Assembly: GCA_000499405.2 (NCBI GenBank)
Contig: HG738139.1
Location: 9,696,616-9,760,615 of the forward strand
From: Onchocerca volvulus
Lineage: Eukaryota; Nematoda; Chromadorea; Rhabditida; Onchocercidae
DNA: 64,000 nucleotides
Direction: 5' to 3'
Part shown: piece by piece, positions 1 to 13,606 of the stretch
Layout: each line of letters starts with the position of its first letter
Position numbering within the stretch: position 1 is the first letter of the stretch
Program-made: the position numbers and the translations under genes
Notes under the pieces: generated by a model
The model's input: only the letters and a program-made list of their open reading frames with translations
Databases searched by the model: none
Told to the model about the DNA's origin: nothing

Positions 1-719
1 TAATTGCTAATAATTGTTAATAATTAATTATCAAGAGAGTTCAAAATATCTGCAAAAGTTTCAAGATCTAATATCCGATATACAGTTTGCAAATATCCAA
101 GAAAAAAAAACTGCAGTTATGCAAATTTATCATTGTATTATTTAAGGAATCAAATTGTGGCCAGCAATGTTTGTGAACGGTCAATATTTTGAACGCAATT
201 GTCCGTCCGAAATTGAAATATGTAGGCATACAACATGGTGCTAACAACAAAATCAACAAATATGATTTTCCGAAAACCGGGATTTCAAGTCATTTCACAC
301 TGTATTCGAGAATATCTTTATAAAATTTTCAACAACGATTTGGACTGCCTGAAAAGGGCGCATGTAATTATGCTATATTTGTCGATTTATCTCACGCATC
401 ATTCTACAGTACATATTCCTAACCAAAATAAATGTTATCTTTTTCGGCACTGTTTCCATGATATATTGTTGTTTCATTATTTTAACTTTTAATAGCAGTA
501 AATGTCTACAAAGAAATCCAGCAGATATTTCATTTACCAACTTCATCTTTATAAATTTATACAAGTGATGCGTTTCGGATTGAAATATTTTGCCTTCTGA
601 AAAAGATGGCGTTCAAATAAATATATCGATTATATTAAAAAATTTTTGATGACAAATGGTGCATTTTCAAAAGAATAGTTCGAATTATGTTTGATATCAT
701 TTTTTGACGAAGTTTCAGA

Positions 720-895
720 TCTATTTAAATGAAAATGTAAATGTTCGCTGTGGTTTTTAATATAAGTTGCAAGTTTTTCACTTGTTTTGAAATTTTTACC
801 TAATAAACGATCCGAATAGGCGCGTGTTTCTATCTGGATATACCTTTTTTTTTTTTTATCTGTACGTGAGAATAAACATGTTTCCCGCCAAAATG
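720..895 (+). mobile_element. Helitron-like repeat, partial copy
   Basis: This copy begins with TCTATTTAAATG after an A and shares with the copies near 966 and 56,985 the blocks AAAATGTAAATG, TTTGAAATTTT and CCGAATAGGC, in the same order and spacing. The 3' hairpin and CTAG end are not seen, so it looks truncated. It has no coding capacity. Membership of the family rests on eye alignment. Confidence 0.45.
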
Positions 896-965
896 ATCCG
901 ACTAACATATAAACAAAGTGAATCAACCAATCATTGATTCACTGTTAGTCAGTAGTCGATAAATA

Positions 966-1199
966 TCTACATGAATAAAGATGTAAATGTTTGTTGTAGC
1001 TTTTGACACAACGTTGCAAGTTCCTTACCGATTACTTTGAAATTTTAAAAGAATGTTGCATTCGAATAGAATCTTGTTTCTAATAAGTGCATACATCCAC
1101 TTTTTTTTTTACCTGTCATACCTGTTACAGATAAAAGAAGTAAGCAGACTTTTTATTTTATAGACTAGCTGAACGGTCACGCTTCGCATGGCCAGCTAG
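966..1199 (+). mobile_element. Helitron-like non-autonomous repeat
   Basis: The copy starts TCTACATGAATAAAG after an A and carries the family blocks GATGTAAATG, TTTTGACACAACGTTGCAAG and GCATTCGAATAG. It ends with a near-perfect hairpin (GGTCACGC, TTC loop, GCATGGCC) followed by AGCTAG. A 5' TC, a short GC-rich hairpin near the 3' end and a terminal CTRR are the classical Helitron signature. The next host base is A rather than T, so the 3' insertion site is not perfect. There is no Rep/helicase ORF, so this would be non-autonomous. Confidence 0.5.
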
Positions 1200-3630
1200 A
1201 GATAAATATTCGTCATTTTTGTATCACTTTAAAAATTTGATGATATCGCATTGAAATTCATAAATGATTGAACAAACTTCAGGATTTAGGCAGTGGTCAT
1301 CAGTTGAGCTTTACAAAAATGTGATATGTGATATATCCATTCAACGGGACAAAATTTTTCATTCTAAATATTTTTGGTTTAATCTCTGAACTATTATCGA
1401 ACTCCGATTTATGAATTTTTCTCTGATCCAAAAATTCTTCCATTCAAGTAGCAAAAAATGAATAATATTGAACTTTTGTGCTTAAAAAAATACTCAGAGA
1501 TATCAGAAATGGATAGATTTGAACAAACTTCATTATTTTAATTGATGATAACAAATTTAAAAAGAGAGCGGAAACTGTTTTCTTCCTCTATAAATTTGAT
1601 TCTTTCCAAAAAAGTCAGATTCGGGAAAAATTTGCAATAAGCGAATCTCACAGTTTGAAAAATTAATTTAACATTTCATATATACAAATAGACAGTGTTG
1701 CTGTGAATCTTGAATCCACTTATTAACCAAAATAGAATTACGTAATGAAAAGAAGAAAATATGGGATGAGACAATCGATCGATGTTATAATTTAATAATT
1801 TTACAAAGGTAAAAAAAAAAAGACGATCAATGAAGTAAGATAATATCTATTTGAAATTTATAAATCAAAATTTAAAGCATTTTGATATTCAGGTCGGAAA
1901 TTAAATTTTTAATATTTGGTTATTATCAGGGAAAAAAAGATCAAATTCAGCCATTTCTTCTCAAGTGACAGGAAATATCATGGAACAACTCAGTGGGAGG
2001 TCAATTCTTAGAAAAAGCAGGTGTGAAATCGGAACATAGTTTGCATGCTACATCTGCCTTCGCTCATGAGATCTATTTAACGTGACCACCAGTTTTCTCA
2101 ACCCTTCCAGTTAAGAAGCTTGATAATAAAATTAATTAAATATTAGAGATATTTCTCATGTATGCGTGTAAAATTTATATTTCACCAATATTATAACGTA
2201 ATAATCATAAGGAAAATAAAATACTTCCCAGTATTCTTTCGTTTTTCCGACGGTGTAATTGTCGGATGTAAATGAGCTAAATTGGTATTCGGATTGAAAT
2301 CATCAAGAAGATCCTGCACAGAAATAATTTGCCAATTTCATTCTGAGTTTTGAATTTTGATCAGTTCTGAATTGTTTGATAATTATATTTGTTTTTGCAT
2401 TTATTATTTCGTGTTAAATTCCTGTTGTGTTAATCCAAAATTAAACGAAATTTTGCGCTTTATACTTTCCTACCTTTATTTTCTCCTAATTGTCATTGAG
2501 TCGTTTCATTGGTATAAACTTCACACATTAGACAATTATTCATGCATAAATTTCCAAAATTATCATTGCAAAGGTGACTTTCTCTCTCATTTCTCCGAAT
2601 TTTCACATCAATGACTGCATAATCTTCTAATCATCTCTAATACATAAAATTTTTAAACTGCATAATATCGCAGTAATCTTTGTATTTTTCATCATATTTT
2701 CATCTTCTGAAGTATTTATTAAAAATTCAACTGTCACATCTTCACAATTTCATTCGTCGTTATCCTTTTGCATTCACTCAATTATTCGCCACTATCAGTA
2801 ATGTATATTCATGAAAAGTTTAAATAGTACTTGTGTTTCTTGCAAAGTCCAAAAGCTGTTTTATTTGATTTTTCTTCTTTTCTTTATTTTCTCTAAAACA
2901 CCTAATTTTTTGTACATCTTATCATTTGCGTCGTTTGCATTTATTTCCATTTATCTGCATTTGTTAATTATATGACAACCATCTTTCTTTTTATAAATAT
3001 AATTTGTTAATATTAATTTATCTGATGTTTAGTTTTGAGAAAATTTTCATGATCTGAATATAAATTCGATCTGGCTCTTATAAATCATAATTTATTTATT
3101 ATTGATCAAAAAAAGACAGTCTGATCTGAGAAGATGAAAAGGATTACATTTCTATCACCAATATGTATAGGCTTACATAAATTAATGTAAAATGAGAAGT
3201 TCCAACAAAAGCATTCTAATTTTTGATATATCGCATAGTTTTCGAAAAATGTCCTGTAACTTTCTGAAAATTTGTTTGTCTTCCATTTCATCATATTGTT
3301 GCAATTTTTTCAAATTTCAAAGATTGAAATGTTTGACTATGCAAATGAATCAATTTTTATTAAAAAGAAGCAGTGAGAAAATGTAATGGAAAATTAATTG
3401 ATATACAATGGTTGATTGTTCAATTTATTAAAATTTTATTCAGGCTCTCAAAGTTATATTTTATTAAATTTTTGTTGACTATGTACTTTAAATTTAGAAT
3501 TTATGATTTATGACAACTTCAGGCATTTGTTAAACTTTCTTTTTTCAATAAAATGAAATGGAAAATTCGAAATTAATGTGTTCCTTATATTCCTCAAAAA
3601 TTGTCTTATATCACCATTGCAGCAATATAA

Positions 3631-3681
3631 TAATGTTTTTATATCTTAAGTCTTTATACCTTAATGTTTTTATATCTTAAG
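3631..3681 (+). repeat. Direct repeat, 20 bp, two copies
   Basis: The 20-mer TAATGTTTTTATATCTTAAG occurs at 3631-3650 and again at 3662-3681, 31 bp apart. It looks like a small local duplication in non-coding sequence. Confidence 0.7.
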
Positions 3682-6600
3682 AAATCCCATCGTAAAATCA
3701 TCAAATCGTAGAATTCTAAGTTTGAAAAATTGACCATTTATTGTAAAAAAATCAGATTACATCTTTTCTGCAACGATTAATGATTAAATTGTATTGTTCT
3801 TTCGCTACGTTTAATTCCCCAAAAAAATTCTTTTCAAGTTTAAATTGAAACTTAATCGTAAAGTATTCTGTTCATAAATCAATGCCATTATAATTCATGG
3901 AAATTGTTTAAGGAAGTTCAAAAGAATGAATGAATGATAGTGTGACATTTGATCTCACCTATTTGCTCTTCTAATTAATCATCGATATGAGTGTATATTT
4001 TTTCAACTGCTTTAATAATGTTAAATAATTTAACATCGAAGTTAAATGAGGTCATCACATATGTTCTGATTAATTATAATCGATTTTGTACTGATAAACA
4101 GTTCAACAATGACAATGTGATAGATGGATGGATGGATGAGAAAGAAAAATATTTCGATTTGTTTGCTTTAGTATTATTATAGCATCGATGAGCCCGATCG
4201 AAAGAGAAATGAGAACATTTTCCGAAGGAATGGCATATTTTATGTGTGAAGCAAAAAAGTAGAATCTCTTCTTATCGACTCATTCCACCTTTCTTTTTTC
4301 TCACCGATTAGTACTGTCTTTTTCCGTCGATTCATTAGAGTTGACATATAGCTAAACAGACGAAGAATTGTTTGTATGATCATATTTAATTAAATGGTTA
4401 ATTAATTAATTATTTTACAATTATTTTCAATATTATCCCGTACTGTTATTTATATACCACATGGAAAATGCGCCTGTTGTTAAAATTTCAAAATGTGAGC
4501 AATTGCAGTTGTGCTTTCATATCATTTAAAAACTGATCTTTTGATTGAAAATAACTTGATCTCAAGTGACACAATGGGGACATTTACTATCACACATATA
4601 TATCTATAGTTTTTGATTTTTCTCTTCTTTTTTTTTTTTTTTTGTACAAATCAAATTTCGCCGTCCCAGAATGAAAGTGACATAGTACAAAATAAAACGC
4701 ACCTGAGTGAATTCTTCATTAGATCAAGACACGATCAGCTTAGAATACTGAACGTTTTGACGATTGCCATAGTGCAATCAGCGTACGTGACTCATTCGTT
4801 GAACGCCAATTTTATTATTTTTCGTTGAACATTAATTACTGCTTGGTTTGAAGTATTATAATTACTTTGTTTATGTGCTATTCTGTGTTGATTTGATTGC
4901 CTTATTTTTAGGTTGCGCTGTTGTAATTTAACTGTAAAATTTCTAATTTGTAATTAGAGATTAGTTCAGTTTGTATTTGTTTTCTTTTATTATTTTGTTT
5001 TTTCGAGTTTTTCCTGATTGCTCTTGCTGTGGTTGTTTATTTTTTCTTTCATTCTTTCAATTCTATTTTTCTTATCTGCTATGAGTGTTTGTTTTTCTTA
5101 CGTTCAAATCATTTTCAGACAAAAAAAGCAACTCAAATAATTATGGAAATTCGTAATCACTTATGATTTCGATACATTCCTTACAATCTTTCAATCTGCG
5201 TGTTATAGATTTTCCCATTCTTGTTGATAACCGCTCCAATTTCAATAAATTCGGCTTTCAGACGAAAATTTCCAGAAACTTTGAAGAATTCTTTGGATAC
5301 TTCTATCTGGAAATTCGTTATTGCTGAGTAATTCCACATGCGTAATTGTCATTAACAGCACAAATATATTTTGATGGATCAGATAGTGAAAGAAAAAACA
5401 ATGTGTGTGTATTCTCGAGTTTTGCATATTTATAGAAAAGTGCATTAAGTGACCTAGACATATTTTAAGCACTTACGGCATGGCATGTATGGCAATCATT
5501 ATGTGGAAATAGGAGATGAAAGTCTCGTACGTGAGAGTTCCACTCACTTGACTGATATATGATACTATTTACATGGTGCAAATAGTACAGCATAAAGTGA
5601 CCAAAGTAATGGTCATCACATCGAGTGGACGGTCATATGCCTGAAAATTTTCCATTCTTTCCTTTTTATTTCTTCCTTTTCTTCTGGGTTTAATGAGCCG
5701 ATAAATTTTTTGCTAATCTCATCTCATTAATAATTAATACGTTAATGATTCAACCTGATTCATTGGAATTCTCCTTTAAATTGGCAATTTTTTTCTTACC
5801 TAAAATTTGTCTAGAAATTCAGCAGCAGAAATTTATTGAATAAATTTTTAATTTCATAAAACTTCGGGATTTGCTGCGACTGAAAACAAGATCATTTCAA
5901 TTTTTAAGGTAATCTTATCGACACTGTTAGGTCATGATCGTATGTCAGTAGTTTGAAGTATTCCTTTTCACTTTCATATTATTAATCAACTAAATTTTCA
6001 GTCTTTTTTACACACTTTTTTTGTTCGCATGAGTTGATCGTTTACTTATTTATTAAATATTATGTCTAACGTGTTATTATTTATGTTTAACTCAAATACA
6101 TATATTGTCTTTAGTATAGTAGGCAACATGCAATATTCAATAATTTAAGTGAAAATGCGTATCGAATTATCGAATCATTTCAAAATTTGAAGATTTACGA
6201 CTGATCATATTAAGTGCTCAAAAAACATTTATTAACCATCACATTTCATCATGATGATCAGAAAATTCCAGTTTGAAGAAAAACAATCTTATTTTTATCT
6301 TTTTTTTATATTTTTATAGGTGTTGAGATGAATGATGTTTTCTAAAGACTCTACTTTTTTGTATTCAAAGCATCGGGAGTGAAAAAATGTGGACGAGTTT
6401 GACGCTTTCAACAAATCCAAAATTTAACAAGGTATAGATTAAAAAAATTGCAAAATTAAAATTCTCAACATTAAGTATTTCTTATAACACTGCAATGTTG
6501 ATTGAAAACATTGTTAGGAAATTTCCTTCAAAATTTCTACATTTGAAAAAAATATTGACAAAAAAAAAAAAAAAAAATAGAAATGTTGAGCAAGGTTTAT

Positions 6601-7270
6601 AAGAACATTGCATAAAGTTGAATAGATTTTGGAGAAAAAAGAAATTATTTTATCTCGAAAAAAATCCATTTACCAGAACAAATACTTCAATATTTCATCC
6701 GAAAAATGCGAAAATTTTCAAAAAAAAAAAAAAAAAAAAAGGAAATAATTCTTTGAACATACCGGTTCTTTCTAAAAAGGAAGATGTGCTCCAATAAGTA
6801 ATTCCAACCCGTTCTATTGATTAAACTATTTTCCGTTTGTGAATTTTACTATTTTTGTCGATGAATTTCACTTATATCAGATTCCGTATTGCTCACATCT
6901 TTGCAGATCTAATTTTTGTTGAAACTAAATATCATCATATATCACGTCTGATTTACGTCAACGAACTAGCATTTTTGCCACTTACACGTCAAATTACGTA
7001 TAGTTTTGCGAATTGTATTACGTCCATCTTTTTCCTTAAAAATAAACTTGAAACTCAACAGTGGTACATTTATACATTTAGTAAGTATGCTGTTATTGAA
7101 GTTGGTCAAAAATAAACGTTTTTTTAGGTTTATCATTTCCAGTTTAAGTATAAATCTTTCGATCCAAATTTGTTTCAGTCTCCAAATAGTGCTCAATGCT
7201 TGTAGATCAAATACCGATCGATAATTGATCAAAATATCAATCAATGACCTATCTTTAAGCGTTATTACAA

Positions 7271-7291
7271 ATATTCTGTGAAACAGAATAT
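7271..7291. repeat. Perfect 9-bp palindrome with 3-bp spacer
   Basis: ATATTCTGT is followed by GAA and then by its exact reverse complement ACAGAATAT. The layout (two inverted half-sites, 3 bp spacing) is like a dimeric transcription-factor site, but no factor can be named and no promoter is evident nearby. Confidence 0.4.
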
Positions 7292-10200
7292 GTCGTATCT
7301 TTACATGAAACTGATATAGATATAAAAAAACACAAGATATCTAATAGGTAGTGAGCTTTTATTGCTGAAATTGGTCATTAGTTCTACAGATGACCGTGAT
7401 CAGATCAAATGACATGATAGATATCTGGGTCAGTTTGATAATAAAAGTTTGATAACCTAAACTTATCCACTTCGTGTTATATCAGTTGTAATAATGATTA
7501 TTTCATTATGTATTATCTTTTCGCCTTTTAATTTTTTCTTCCTTATTATTAATTTAATGTTTGAAACATTTTCTATTTTTCGTCTGAAGAAAAACATAAA
7601 TTTTTAATTTTGGTCTTTGTGCCTCAGAACTGATTTCCAGCTTTGATGAAAATGTGGGACTTAGGTTTTGAGTTCAAAGATCTTTTTTCACTCATAACTC
7701 AAAACTATGAAATACTTCAAGCTTTTCACTCTATCTCTTTTTTTATCAATTATCATCAAATAATATCAAATTTACATCGTTTGACTGAATGATACGAAAT
7801 GATTACGGCAGCAACGGCAATCACATTATTAAATTTATTAATTTATTAGCATAATTTGCACTTATTTTTGATTCTTACAATGGAAAGTGACATTTGGAGT
7901 GCTTTATAGAATATAAACTATTGATTATTTAATTTAGCATCATATCCGGTTAGATTGTTAGGTCAGATTTTATCATTCTTCTTCTCCCCATTTTTTTTTT
8001 TTGTGAATTTACTCCTCTAAATTTCTTATTCTCCTTTTTTTTTTTTTTTTTCAAATTGTAAATTGATCTGATCAGAAGAAAATTTGCAAAAATCATTAGC
8101 TGTTGAAAATTTGAAACAATTCGTTATGTCCTTGAAACTTTCATTTATTTATTGACATGGCAAATTGCCAGTGGCCATAAGATTGATAATATTTTGTTGG
8201 CTGTTCATTTGATTGTCCGTCTTTTTTTTTTTTTTAAATTTAAAAAATTTTCATTTAGTTATCTTTTTTCTTTCATTCTGCATATTCACTTATTGAAATT
8301 AAACTTCAAAAACTATCATTTTATTATTGTTTAATGAGTTTAATTACTTGCCAATTAAAGCTCAAGCATTCAAAAGCAGAATGCTTAACAAAATTCCTGC
8401 ATTAATTATTTCGTTTAATTTTGCAGCCTACTTGTATTGAATAATTACTGAAATTATGTGAATGTTTGTTGGTGGTATTTACTTAATGAAGAAGAACCAC
8501 TTCTAAGTAAAGCCCCACTTCGTAAATATAACTATTTGAATTACTACTTTCTTTAATTTCTCCCACTGTTGCATTAATTAGTAAAGGAAAAACTTCATAA
8601 GAAAGCTAAAGTCTAACTTTTCTCAAGTTCGACTTGTTTTTTCAAAGTAGAAATAACCTTAACGAGGCACCCAAATACATTGATATCATTTATGTATCAA
8701 CAATTTTTTCAATTATATCAGCACAATTTCATTTTTACCCGTTATTTATATAAAATCGAATTTCCGATTGCTGTTTATTTAACGTACAAATGACCAATTT
8801 CATATTAATTTGTTTTTTTTTTTTTCATTTGTTGATAAAAGTGAAATTGCCTGACCCTTTATTTTCTGTAAAATTTCAATTCGTAAAATTGAAATTGCCT
8901 GGCTATCTGTCTTTATGCTAAAATCGAAGATAATAGTTGCATGGAGATTTATTCGCTTTCATAAAATTTTCAAATGAATTCACAGCAAATTTTTAAAAAT
9001 TTCGAACAGTTCAGCGAATTTGTTTTCTATCAAAAGAATGCATTGAAAGCTAAAATATTTGGAAAATATCGATGAGAAATTTGTCTTCCTCTATGATCGG
9101 CAGATTGCTAACCTTTCCATGCATCTTTTCATGTCCTCAGCCTTTTCGGATTTCAAGGCCGTTCAACTTGGTCGGAGGTCGGAGGGAACACAAACAATGG
9201 AATGGCATAAAATTTTGCTTATTCGGTCCATAAATTTTTCTTTCTTTGCAATATTTCTGAAAAATTTGATAGATTTTCATCAATTCCAATCGACAATGAA
9301 TTTTTATAAAAACTCAATGAAGAAAATAGTTGGCACGTTGGAACACATTCATACAAATGAACTTAATGAACTGAAACCATTTTATAATCGTGGCAAAATT
9401 CACATTCATTCGTAATATAATCGCTACGAATTTATAAAATATTATTTGGAGGCAATTAATAAAATAATTTCTGTGCAAATACCATGCGATCAACGTCGCA
9501 AATAATCTTTTCTCCTTGGCAACTTGTAAAGGATCTTAGCTGAATATATCTTTCAGGGAAAAACAGTTTACTTTTTTTCTTTGCTCGATTATTCGCTTCT
9601 CAGAAAACAGTCTGAAAAATAAAAAATCATGTCTAGAAATTAATTATGAATCAAGAAAGAAAAAATCGAGAGAGAGAGGGATACCAAAGGTGAGAGGTTG
9701 TAAAAGAATTACGAACTAAGTTGAAACTGATGATAGAAGCATTTCAAATGAATGAGCAAATCGATTTTTTTATGATGAATTTGTTAAACCGTCAATAATG
9801 TGCGATAGATTTTTGTAGCAATAATTGAGAATTCTTCATGACATGACTGTACGATGTGGAAGATTCACTTTTTTCTTCCATCAAATTGATTGTTATAGCT
9901 GTAGAAACTAATATTTGAGCGCTTCTGAATCATTAACGATGGATTCCAATGAGCATTCTTCAGTTGGAATTGATTCTTAACCAGTTTATCATATTTGTCA
10001 ATTGTCTCCGTAAGATGATTTGCCAACAATTCCTCTTTTAATACTTTGATAAGATGATAATGCTGAACATGCATTTGCCATAAAATTGTCATTTGTTTGT
10101 AGATGATAAGTAACATATAAAAATTTTCATGTCTGCAATTTATGACTTTTTGACTGACATCATTTTATAACTTTTGAATTCAAATTGAGAAATAATAAAT

Positions 10201-12142
10201 ATACAGTTGGTGTTAGTAGCAACAAAAGATAAGAATAGAGGAAAGGAAGGAATGATTATCATTCATTTTACGATTATCATCTCATATATTATAGGTCTTC
10301 AGCCTCATCACATTATTAATATCAATTTTTCTAATTACCATTGTTGAATACCATATTTTCTCACATATTTACTTTTGTCTATATGACATATCTATTTGTC
10401 TATTTGTATCAAACATGTCCGAGAATTCTCGAGAAATCGCAAGTTTTCGAGAATCCTTAAATAAAAAGAAAAAAGAAAAATATTAAAAAAAAATCGTATC
10501 GTCAGAAAAACTATTTTGTTGCTGACTGGACAATAAATGGTTGGGTATGCTCCGAAAAATATCTGTGTTCTGTTGCTTTTAATTTCATTCATTTTTGTTT
10601 TCTTTTTCATTTCGAACTTTTTTTAAAATTTAAATTACATTTATCTGTCAATCAATATGAAAAAGATTGATTATTCTGACTGAAAAAAAAAAATCATTTC
10701 CTTTTACTTTTTCCATTCAGATGTCAATACAAAATCGATAAGTTTCATTACGACAGTGAAACTCACATTCCCGAATATTCATCTCAAAATAATTATAATT
10801 TCGGTAAATTACGGTAAATCGTACAGGTATTCAAAATGTCGGTTGTCACATCTTATGATAGTTTTTACATGCAAGTTAAATGAAATCATCATAAATAACC
10901 TATTATTTAATCTGCACAAAAACTTCGATAACTGCCAATTCAGTCTTTTTCCACTATATAGTTGGGTCGTAAATCAATTGCGATCGCCGATTGTGATTGA
11001 ACTTCTGCACTTGTATGTCTGGTCGAGAGACATTTATTTCATTGGTATGTAATATTAACATATCATCAATGGTTTTTGCAAGCCATATTTGCAGTCCATT
11101 CTCATGATCTTTCGAAAGTACCCCAAAGTTTCGGGAACAAATTGCTTTGATCATAATTGCTAGGTGAAGTAATCATAACAATCAGGTCAATTTCACTTCA
11201 GAAGTTTGACTCTTTTCTAGTTTGACCCCTTTACATCTTCACCTAAGTGTGCATTATTCCGAAGCATATCCTTGTGTGTTCTAGAAGTTTGTTATTGAAT
11301 AATGTTGAATGTTCAAATCTGGTCGCTGAGATAAGTGGAAAAATATAATGGAATCGATCCAAATATCTATTAAAAATGTGACACAACAAGTGCACCAACT
11401 ATTTTCCATTCAATCACAAGTTACATAAATGTTTTATTTGGTCGATAAAGTGTAATATTAATATTTGAAATATGAATCAGACCTCGAATTGCGCTATATG
11501 TCACTACGATTTTTTCTTTTGCTAAAATATTTTATCAATTTCTCCTCCAGATTATTTTGCTTCATTAATTTTTGCATTTTCTTGAAAAATATTTGAAAAG
11601 GAGTTTAAAATTTGTGCAATAAAGAAATATGCAGCGAATCATGAAAATATTAACCAACTCGTTTATTTCTATTAATCACATCGCCAAATGAATTTATAAA
11701 GGATTAAATTCTATGGTAATTTGAGTGTTACTTATTATAATATCCTTTTATTAACTTTGTAATTTCATCTTCTTCAAACTTTGTAGCATTTTTTCACAAA
11801 TTCAAACTTTATAACATTTTAAAGAAAGATTCCAGTAAAAGGCGAATAGGCTAATTTTATTTTTTAATGAATTTAAAGTATATAAAACAACCATTTTTTT
11901 CGTTATTTTGTCTACGATTGTAGTTTCGAGGATTCTATGATCCGATGATTCCGAAATCACGTTTTAACATTCGTTTATAAAAAATTGAAACATTCGCTGT
12001 ATTGCGCTTGCATATCTGCACTGCCATCTATATAATTCGCATTTATCCATATCACTTCAAAAAATCGTTGGAAAATTTCAACATTCAGTGTAGGTGAAAC
12101 ACAACCCTATAAGATAATTGATCATTGGACTTGTAAACAAAC

Positions 12143-12175
<33 letters not shown>

Positions 12176-13537
12176 ATGTTTTACAATGTTCTCAGCAAAT
12201 TATGAAAATTATTAGATGTGTGATATTTTTAATGAGATTTGCAAAGTACAACTTCGACCAATTAATCTTTTTCCGGATTAGCTCAGATTGATTTTACTTC
12301 TTTGGATTTCAAAACAGAATAATATATCGATTTTTTGGAATGAAAAAATAATTAAATAGATCGAATCTGTAAAAAGAAGCTGAAATGATGAATGATGGAA
12401 AGTGATGATGATAAAAATGAAATGAAATGACAAGGCCTTGAAACCAAAACTATGTACAGAACAAGCTGATATCAGAATTGATATCATCCAAATAGGCCAA
12501 CCAATTAACAGTACATTATGAAGGACTTAAAATTACATTTTGATGGCAATTTGAATAAATAATTTTTCATTTTGTTAATTAGTAATGTTTAAGTTGTCGA
12601 TGAGGGAATTTATCATGCATTACTATTAGTTTAAGATAATCTATTGCGTTTATGCGTTGAATATCATAAAGTCTTATTTTGTTGTATTTATTTTTTCAAT
12701 TATCATTCCAGCGTATTTGCAGCCTACTTATGAAAAATGATAAAATCTGGACGGAAGCAATATAGAAGAGTAATTGATCATCGCTCAGAAAAAGGGTAAT
12801 TCATAAAAATCAATCAAATTATTTTTCTGTTTGCTTAATTCCTTTGATTGTTTGTAAAAATTCTTTCATTATTTGATTATTCGTTATTGTAATCTGAAGT
12901 GCAGTTGTTACAGTAGGAGAGAGAAGTAAATTAGGGAAACTTTTTTGTGGATTATTTACTATTCCTTACCAAACAACCTGTCCTCTTCACCATCCAAGCC
13001 TCTTTCTCCTGTGCTGATTAAATACCAGTTGAAATGATGGATCATCGCTTGCTTTACTTTCGAATCGTACAAAAATTTTATTCATTTTAATTTTATAAGA
13101 CTACTGCATGAAAATGTCAATTGTAGCTTATACCATTTCATTATTATCATATGATTATCATTATCAGTATTTCTAGTCAAATCATAGTCATCGATTAAAT
13201 TTAGCAGTAAAACAAAATATGACTGTCATATGACAAAAATTGTCCTTATATCAATTTGAAGCATTTTTTGTATCCGAAATCGATCCCAGAATAGTACAAC
13301 CAAATCTCTACTTTTTGTCTGAAGCACCCTTTTTCAATTTCAGTGAAAATATTTTCAGACAAAAATTACAATTCTTAACAGAAAATAGCTAAGACATTTG
13401 ATGATTTCTGATCTAAATAGCAAGTGCTAAATTCCTAAATTTTAATTAAATCATCGATTTTTAATTCCACACTTAAGTTTCAACTTCTTTTATGCCACAC
13501 AAAAAATTTACAGGCAAAATAATAGCAGTTGAGTTGC

Positions 13538-13606
13538 ATGGCGATGGAACATGAAGGAAGAAGTAGTTCATTCTGGGAAGCTGATTGCTACCTGCGAAAA
13601 GCACAG
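13538..13606 (+). CDS. Candidate 5' coding exon (start ATG to donor)
   Basis: An ATG at 13,538 opens 23 codons (MAMEHEGRSSSFWEADCY then LRKAQ) ending exactly at a CAG|GTAACT donor in phase 0. Upstream, TTTACAG at about 13,506-13,512 is a good acceptor for a 5' UTR or trans-spliced leader. Residue composition is protein-like and unlike surrounding noise. It probably begins the plus-strand gene whose next recognised exon is at 19,111. That exon needs a phase-2 donor, so at least one exon between them is missing from this model, or this exon joins a phase-0 exon such as 20,358. It could also belong to an unseen gene. Function is unknown. Confidence 0.42.

Larger units (their letters stand above)
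1..13511. other. Gene-poor AT-rich flank
   Basis: No coding exon could be supported on either strand. Open frames here are short, lack codon structure and are not bounded by convincing splice sites. The longest, about 118 codons at 9,059-9,415 on the plus strand, starts at TTG and matches nothing I know. The stretch holds two dispersed repeat copies (about 720-895 and 966-1199), many A or T runs (for example near 6,720, 8,040 and 12,148), and small direct and inverted repeats listed separately. It could be intergenic or part of a long 5' intron of the gene that follows. Confidence 0.5.

Noticed and set aside
630..926. 98-codon minus-strand open frame
   Set aside because: It lies over the Helitron-like repeat and the frame is not conserved in the other copies.
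9059..9415. 118-codon plus-strand open frame
   Set aside because: It starts at TTG, has no recognisable domain or splice context, and such lengths occur by chance in 64 kb.
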